Assembly: GCA_018302725.1 (NCBI GenBank)
Contig: JAGVZJ010000012.1
Coordinates: forward strand, 1-16,263
DNA: 16,263 bases
Direction of reading: 5' to 3'
DNA from: Candidatus Woesearchaeota archaeon
GTDB taxonomy: Archaea; Nanobdellota; Nanobdellia; SCGC-AAA011-G17; GW2011-AR20
Both the position numbers and the translations under genes were made by a program. Shown here piece after piece: positions 13,301-16,263 of the stretch. The notes under the pieces were generated by a model. It saw only the letters and a list, made by a program, of their open reading frames with translations, ran no database searches and had not been told where the DNA came from. Every line of letters begins with the position of its first letter. Within the stretch, counting starts at the first letter, position 1.

Positions 13301-13978
13301 ATATTACAAACTGAAGGACATGTAAAGGGAGATAGTAAACCTCTTGAAGAAAAAGTTAGGAGAGAACCAATAAAAGTCCCTGGAATTATACCTTCGATTA
13401 AGGTAAGACAGCCAACACATGCAGGTAATATCCATTTAGAATTAGTTATTGATCCTTTTGAAGGATACAAGCCTGTTGAGGTTTTTGCACAACTTGGGAA
13501 TGCTGGGACTGAAGAAGCTGCAGCAATGGAAGCGCTAGGAAGATTGACTTCTTACATTGTGAGACAGGGGCACCCTATAGAGGATGTTATAGCACAGCTT
13601 AAAGATATTGGCTCTGGTGCAGGTGTATCAACCAGGGATGGAGGAATAAACTCACTCCCCCAAGGGTTTGCCAGAGCTCTAATAAGAATCATGACTGCAA
13701 GCCAAATGTATGACATAAGAGACATACTTTTGGGAAAAGTCAACCTTGAGGAACTTGATGGAAGAGTCTCTGATTTTTTGAGAACAGGAGAAGATGTTTA
13801 TGAACAGAGAAGACTTCCTGAAGAAATTAGTAATAGTTCTAAAGAAAAAGATGCAACAGCTAATAATGGAAATGGGCGGAAAAGTGTATTTTCTTCAAAT
13901 TGTCCTGAATGTGGAAGTCCTTTAGCCCATGAAACATCTTGCCTTATATGCAAAAACTGCGGATGGTCTAAGTGTTAG
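10352..13978 (+). CDS. nrdJ: Class II (adenosylcobalamin-dependent) ribonucleotide reductase NrdJ, with intein
   Basis: A 1208-aa precursor; removing the 376-aa intein leaves about 832 aa, a normal NrdJ. The enzyme reduces ribonucleotides to deoxyribonucleotides with a B12-derived radical. Visible landmarks: active-site redox Cys in SNCYVIP (C124); YRTGGGTGTDLS; the interrupted active-site loop SCTNP / CGEQPLASYTACNLGNLNL, with thiyl Cys, Glu two residues later and the second redox Cys 11 residues later; and the phosphate-binding MPPVGTGSIISQTTSGIEPIF. The C-terminal region has the conserved NAGTEEAAAMEALGRLTSY and a Cys-rich tail (CPECG, then CLICKNCGWSKC) that binds zinc and relays electrons. 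The spacing of thiyl and redox Cys (11) matches class II enzymes. Expression from the NrdR-controlled promoter is likely. The 3' end overlaps the convergent exonuclease gene by 11 bases. An ATG two codons earlier is possible. Confidence 0.95.
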   Translation: MRAEYETMPVVGRVRRALAGDRRFNDPEALDEFLRRSSDVEVYYGDNTIAVDVSRSKYLAPGEKGPLDMWDRVARAMASVEQDPEAMYSRFMPLLADFKFVPGGRILHAAGRDDAKRKPTLSNCYVIPINEDSLEGIYQCLTESAMVYRTGGGTGTDLSVLRPRGAPVNATVDTSPGVTAFMSLLSESTNTVAQAGRRGALMLTLRVDHPDVYYPEYDPNNPKTGGPDFIRIKNDSKRTRVQYANISVLLTHEFMRAVENDTDFDLRWGGKVYRTVKARDLWNTIITNAHASAEPGIIFWDTMREYHNVEYANPLSCTNPCVVGSTLVSTSKGLERIDNLVGKEVDIVTAVNFSRNGLIQKKVTKRRINGSFRTGRKFTYKLITKSGYELVVTEDHKVLTLEGWKTLRDLKIGERVLLQEGKSLFNQDSSLPFSEGKWSRELGIMLGWLIGDGWFISKGKNCRAGFVFGKSTVSYLEEVKKTFNRIYGRDIKESIRKNGAVHLSYHSKRFINFLEKLGLKQAKAAQKRVPKSIFTAPEEAVIGFLQALFSTDGTINVGKNETRYIRLSSKSEKLLKDVQLLLLNLGIRSKIYERHRNKRVSFRYKNVRGEIRLYESDGILYELQISKSMIPLFLNEIGFLYNIHSEKIKRLRESRYYKTDFTDEVVAIEDCGWEDVYDLTEPITHSFVGNGLIIHNCGEQPLASYTACNLGNLNLLAFVSEWGQLDFEELASATRTATRFLDDVIDYNLNNHALPAIRDAVASDRRVGLGVTGLADALVKMGIKYDSEEGLKTVEEAIMVIAYTAYDESVELAKERGRFSLFNWEGLSQSKFIQSLPEGLLAKIKEHGLRNSTLITMPPVGTGSIISQTTSGIEPIFDTSYKRRVKQQDGGTFREYKVYHPLVKALFGGDENLPEYVVTAHDIDPFFRVRMQGVIQKYTDSSISSTINLPQDVSVQTIADIYMAAYRQGLKGVTVYREGSREGILQTEGHVKGDSKPLEEKVRREPIKVPGIIPSIKVRQPTHAGNIHLELVIDPFEGYKPVEVFAQLGNAGTEEAAAMEALGRLTSYIVRQGHPIEDVIAQLKDIGSGAGVSTRDGGINSLPQGFARALIRIMTASQMYDIRDILLGKVNLEELDGRVSDFLRTGEDVYEQRRLPEEISNSSKEKDATANNGNGRKSVFSSNCPECGSPLAHETSCLICKNCGWSKC
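11312..12439 (+). mobile_element. Full-length intein with LAGLIDADG homing endonuclease, in the NrdJ active-site loop
   Basis: 376 residues inserted between NP and CGEQ. Splicing motifs: Cys1 (CVVGSTLV); block B TEDH (residues 73-76 of the intein); C-terminal block F near VYDLTEPITHSFVGNG; terminal His375-Asn376 (LIIHN); Cys as +1 extein residue. Homing endonuclease: two LAGLIDADG-type motifs, LGIMLGWLIGDGW (122-134) and VIGFLQALFSTDGT (221-234), both with the catalytic Asp (D132, D232). All residues needed for splicing and cleavage are present, so it looks active, not decayed. The +1 Cys is the thiyl-radical Cys. NrdJ/RIR1 genes are frequent intein hosts, and this NP/C site is one of the known positions. 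Confidence 0.94.
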
Positions 13979-14696
13979 ACCTTTCTTTTAATTTTTTATA
14001 ACAATAATCTAAAATCGGTCTTAAATTAACAAGGTCTTCTTCATTATAATTTAGCATTGCTTTTATGTAGCGATCATCTCCGGATGCATGGGCAGCTTTC
14101 CATGCATCTACGGGATGACCAAAGAGGTTGGTTGGGCGTTTTAGATTTAGCTGAGCTTCAATTTCTTTTAATGAACCTTTTAATCCTACATTTCTGCACA
14201 AATGCTTTAAGTCTATATGGGAAAGAGTAATAGGCAAGTTTAGTTTCTTTTCAATTAAAGGCAGGTCAAATGATGAGCCATTAAAAGTTACGATTAATTT
14301 GTATTTTTCCAGCTCTTTTTTTAGAATATCTCTGTATAAGTTAACACCTTTAACCAGAAATTTTGATTCAAATCCGTCAAAAAGCCCAATAATTATTATG
14401 TTCCTGTTTGAGTCAACTTCTATGTCTAAGAATACAGCTTCATCTTTAAAAAATTCATATAATCTGTAATTTTCTTTTTGCGGGAGGTTTTTTAAGAAAT
14501 AAGATAATTCATCTCCGTATAATTTTTGTTTTGCCTGTTCTATTTCTTTGTTCAGCAAATCCTTCTTTTTATCAGAAATTCCGTTTACTTTCTTTGCTTT
14601 TAAGAATGAATTCCAGGATTTTATCCCTTGTTTATTGATAGATTTTTCTTTTTTAGTTCCTATTCCAGGCAGAAAGATGAATGATTTTTCTATCAT
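13968..14696 (-). CDS. RNase H-fold (YprB/RNase_H_2-like) DEDDy exonuclease
   Basis: A 242-aa protein. The N-terminus (FLPGIGTKKEKSI, about 8-20) resembles a helix-hairpin-helix DNA-binding turn. The DEDD nuclease core follows: FLDIEVD (D91, E93), VTFNGSSFDLPLI (D144 after the Exo II N139), HIDLKHL (D162 region) and YNEEDLVNL (Y217, D221). The order matches the predicted ribonuclease H-like family related to YprB and to the Cas4-associated RNase_H_2 group. All acidic positions are present, so metal-dependent 3'-5' exonuclease activity is likely; the substrate (DNA or RNA) is unknown. It has its own TATA box and ends inside the 3' end of nrdJ, so the two transcripts converge. Confidence 0.82.
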   Translation of the reverse strand: MIEKSFIFLPGIGTKKEKSINKQGIKSWNSFLKAKKVNGISDKKKDLLNKEIEQAKQKLYGDELSYFLKNLPQKENYRLYEFFKDEAVFLDIEVDSNRNIIIIGLFDGFESKFLVKGVNLYRDILKKELEKYKLIVTFNGSSFDLPLIEKKLNLPITLSHIDLKHLCRNVGLKGSLKEIEAQLNLKRPTNLFGHPVDAWKAAHASGDDRYIKAMLNYNEEDLVNLRPILDYCYKKLKERSNT

Positions 14697-14719
14697 AATA
14701 AAGATTATTGGGATTTAGC

Positions 14720-14727
14720 TTATATAC
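14720..14727 (-). promoter_or_regulatory. TATA box for the RNase H-fold exonuclease
   Basis: GTATATAA on the minus strand lies 24-31 bases upstream of the ATG. The remaining bases to 14798 are AT-rich and include a short GC-rich GCGCG patch and no gene that I can support. Confidence 0.55.
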
Positions 14728-14798
14728 TTCGCGCGAGAAGTTGTCCGATGGACTAGTGAGTGGAGAATATATAAATGATTATATAAATCGCATTATAT

Positions 14799-15812
14799 CT
14801 ATTTTTCAATAACCGTTTTTATCTTTTTTAAACTGCAAAAATCAGTTGAAAAATTATAGGCCCCTGCATCTAGAAAAATTAGTTTATCTCCAACCTTTGG
14901 TTTGTTTTTTAGCCTTACTTTGTACCTGAATACATCTAACGAATCAGGGGTTATTCCTTTAATGATATATTCCTCTCCTTCTTCTGATTCGTTCTCCAAT
15001 AATAACCTTATATTTAACAAAAAAGTGTCCATGGCGGCATTGAATACACTGCAATCTATTGTTATATTGTTCTTGTCTATGCTCTTAATTTCTGCTTCTA
15101 ACTTAATGGAAGGAGCTGCTATGAACCTGCCTGGTTCTATAAACAATTTTCCTTTAAACCAGGACTTTAATTCATTAATTTTATTGAATACTTCAGGCAG
15201 AACATTTACATTATAATTCCTGTAGTTCCATGGGATTCCTCCGCCGATATTAACAAAATCTATTGAACTTAAGATTTCATCAGTCAAGGATTCTTTTAGC
15301 TCAAATTTTAGATTCCATTCACTTACATTCTGGGTTTTTCTGTGGAAATGAATTCCTAGGAGATTTATTTTTTCATTTTTTCTTAATTTAGGAACCCATT
15401 CATTTATTGATGAGCTGTACATACCAAAAACAAAATGCTTTCCTGTGTGGATTGTATGTTCTTTTAACCTCATTCTTAATGCGAGATTGATTTTTACATT
15501 ATGTTTTTCTAAATAGTCTAAGAGCAATAGCAAGTCTGTTTCATTGTCTATTACAAAACCATATACTTTGTTAACAAAGAAAGCTACCTCTTCTTTATTC
15601 CAGGCCTGGGCAAAAAACCAAACTCTTTTTTTATCCTTTAATTTTTCCAAGCTTTCAAAAGTATGTATTGCGAATTTGCAATCTGTTTCTTCTTCCAAAA
15701 CTTTCCCCGCTTCAGGATTTGTTTTAAAGCTGTAAACTACTTCATCACAAATTTCTTTTATTCTGTTATACTGTTTTATTGCTTTTGGTTTATTAAGGAT
15801 AAATCTAGCCAT
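14799..15812 (-). CDS. PLP-dependent decarboxylase of the ornithine/DAP/arginine (fold-type III) group
   Basis: A 337-aa group IV decarboxylase, expected to act on a basic amino acid or carboxy-polyamine. The PLP lysine is in YSFKTNP (K30). GIHFH (153-157) is the active-site histidine region, GGGIPW (190-195 area) the phosphate loop, and EPGRF (226-230) the PLP-binding motif. DAGAYNF (315-321) holds the Tyr that contacts the cofactor. The catalytic Cys normally found in the GPxCD motif is absent: the matching segment is GITPD (286-290), with Pro at that place. The family match to carboxynorspermidine or arginine decarboxylase is unresolved. Its ATG overlaps the stop of the deoxyhypusine synthase gene by 8 bases, so it is translationally coupled and probably provides the aminobutyl donor or its precursor. 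Confidence 0.82.
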   Translation of the reverse strand: MARFILNKPKAIKQYNRIKEICDEVVYSFKTNPEAGKVLEEETDCKFAIHTFESLEKLKDKKRVWFFAQAWNKEEVAFFVNKVYGFVIDNETDLLLLLDYLEKHNVKINLALRMRLKEHTIHTGKHFVFGMYSSSINEWVPKLRKNEKINLLGIHFHRKTQNVSEWNLKFELKESLTDEILSSIDFVNIGGGIPWNYRNYNVNVLPEVFNKINELKSWFKGKLFIEPGRFIAAPSIKLEAEIKSIDKNNITIDCSVFNAAMDTFLLNIRLLLENESEEGEEYIIKGITPDSLDVFRYKVRLKNKPKVGDKLIFLDAGAYNFSTDFCSLKKIKTVIEK

Positions 15813-16263
15813 TTTTTAACAAACCTTCTTTGTTTAAAGTTTCCAAGACTTTGACCATCATTAAAGGGAAGGTAATTGTGACGTCTCCGATTACTGTTGC
15901 GGCGTCTGAATCATCTTTTATTTTTCCCCATGATTTTGCCTCTTCTGTTGTTGCCCCAGACATTGACCCTGATTTTGAAGATGCTGTTGTCATGTAAACT
16001 GCATAATCCAATCCTCCATTCAATAAAGAAGCCAAAATTGCATGGTGCTTTGAGATGCTTCCTCCAAGACTTATTACTCCTTTTTTGTCATCCTGGGAAA
16101 TCGAGAGCATAATATTTCCAAAGTCCTGAATTACATCTATGACAAAATCTTTGTGAGTCTGCTGGAATAAGTATAAATGGAAGCCAAAAGCACCATCAGT
16201 TATTGCCGGGCAATAAACAGGGATGTTATTTTTTGCTGCCTGGTATAGGAAAGAATTTTCATC
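15805..16263 (-). CDS. Deoxyhypusine synthase (DHS), C-terminal part, gene continues past the window
   Basis: 152 codons, open to the window edge, so the N-terminal half is missing. DHS modifies a lysine of aIF5A using an aminobutyl donor and NAD. Motifs: CPAITDGAFG (the CPALTDG element), LGGSISKHH (the GGGxxKHH NAD and substrate segment), LDYAVYMTTA, and EAKSWGKI, which holds the Trp and catalytic Lys (human W327 and K329). The GSDSG motif reads GSMSG, so the human D316 position is Met, and the N292 position is Leu; both contact spermidine in the human enzyme. Thus the fold and the lysine are conserved but the donor pocket differs. Archaeal DHS proteins vary here, and some use agmatine. Confidence 0.88.
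   Translation of the reverse strand, partial: DENSFLYQAAKNNIPVYCPAITDGAFGFHLYLFQQTHKDFVIDVIQDFGNIMLSISQDDKKGVISLGGSISKHHAILASLLNGGLDYAVYMTTASSKSGSMSGATTEEAKSWGKIKDDSDAATVIGDVTITFPLMMVKVLETLNKEGLLKNG

Noticed and set aside
14728..14798. A possible RNA gene in the short gap with GCGCGAGAAG
   Set aside because: The stretch is about 70 bases with no stable fold or promoter-terminator pair that I could support.
1..16263. CRISPR arrays, insertion sequences or long direct repeats
   Set aside because: No regularly spaced repeat, transposase gene or terminal inverted repeat was seen when reading the window. Only the NrdR boxes recur.

Overview
The window reads as a gene-dense, low-GC archaeal chromosome segment, most likely from a DPANN archaeon (Woesearchaeota/Pacearchaeota-like; the lineage is inference). 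Archaeal markers are an XPD/Rad3 helicase, ABCE1, the OapA-OapB-OapC set, deoxyhypusine synthase, tRNA genes interrupted by bulge-helix-bulge (BHB) introns, and TATA boxes about 25 bases upstream of start codons, which implies mostly leaderless mRNAs.

Layout. 1-450 (-): 5' part of an unknown protein. 574-680 (-): tRNA-Trp with a T-arm intron. 763-2625 (+): XPD-like helicase. 2629-5676 (-): operon running unknown 158-aa protein > adenylate-kinase-like kinase > OapA GTPase > OapB > HNH endonuclease > OapC zinc ribbon; the HNH gene looks inserted. 5717-5821 (-): tRNA-Thr with two tiny introns. 5905-6066 (-): small zinc-finger protein. 6165-6353 (-): tRNA-Leu(UAA) with three introns. 6390-6632 (-): 80-aa zinc protein. 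6712-6990 (+): DUF5654-like membrane protein, converging on a 51-aa zinc protein (6991-7146, -). 7219-8985 (+): ABCE1, converging on a ferredoxin-DUF4346 fusion (8976-9560, -). 9688-13978 (+): ribonucleotide-reduction operon with tandem NrdR boxes, nrdR, a 25-codon ORF and nrdJ carrying an intein. 13968-14696 (-): RNase H-fold exonuclease. 14799 to the window end (-): deoxyhypusine synthase (5' end beyond the window) overlapping a PLP-dependent decarboxylase.

How the genes work together. NrdR and NrdJ form a self-contained dNTP-supply unit: two near-perfect NrdR boxes, 32 bp centre to centre, bracket the TATA box and cover the start codon of nrdR. NrdJ stays inactive until its intein leaves, because the intein ends immediately before the thiyl-radical cysteine. 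The last two genes probably supply and use a polyamine (or agmatine) for hypusination of aIF5A. ABCE1 (ribosome recycling) keeps only the four cysteines of one of its two Fe-S clusters.

The strongest unusual signals are six introns in three tRNA genes (four outside the anticodon-loop position, each with a readable BHB motif), the one-cluster ABCE1, the bacterial-style NrdR boxes around an archaeal promoter, and the HNH gene inside the oap operon. No CRISPR array, rRNA, insertion sequence or obvious defence system was seen. No stretch over 300 bases lacks a gene once the tRNA genes are counted.
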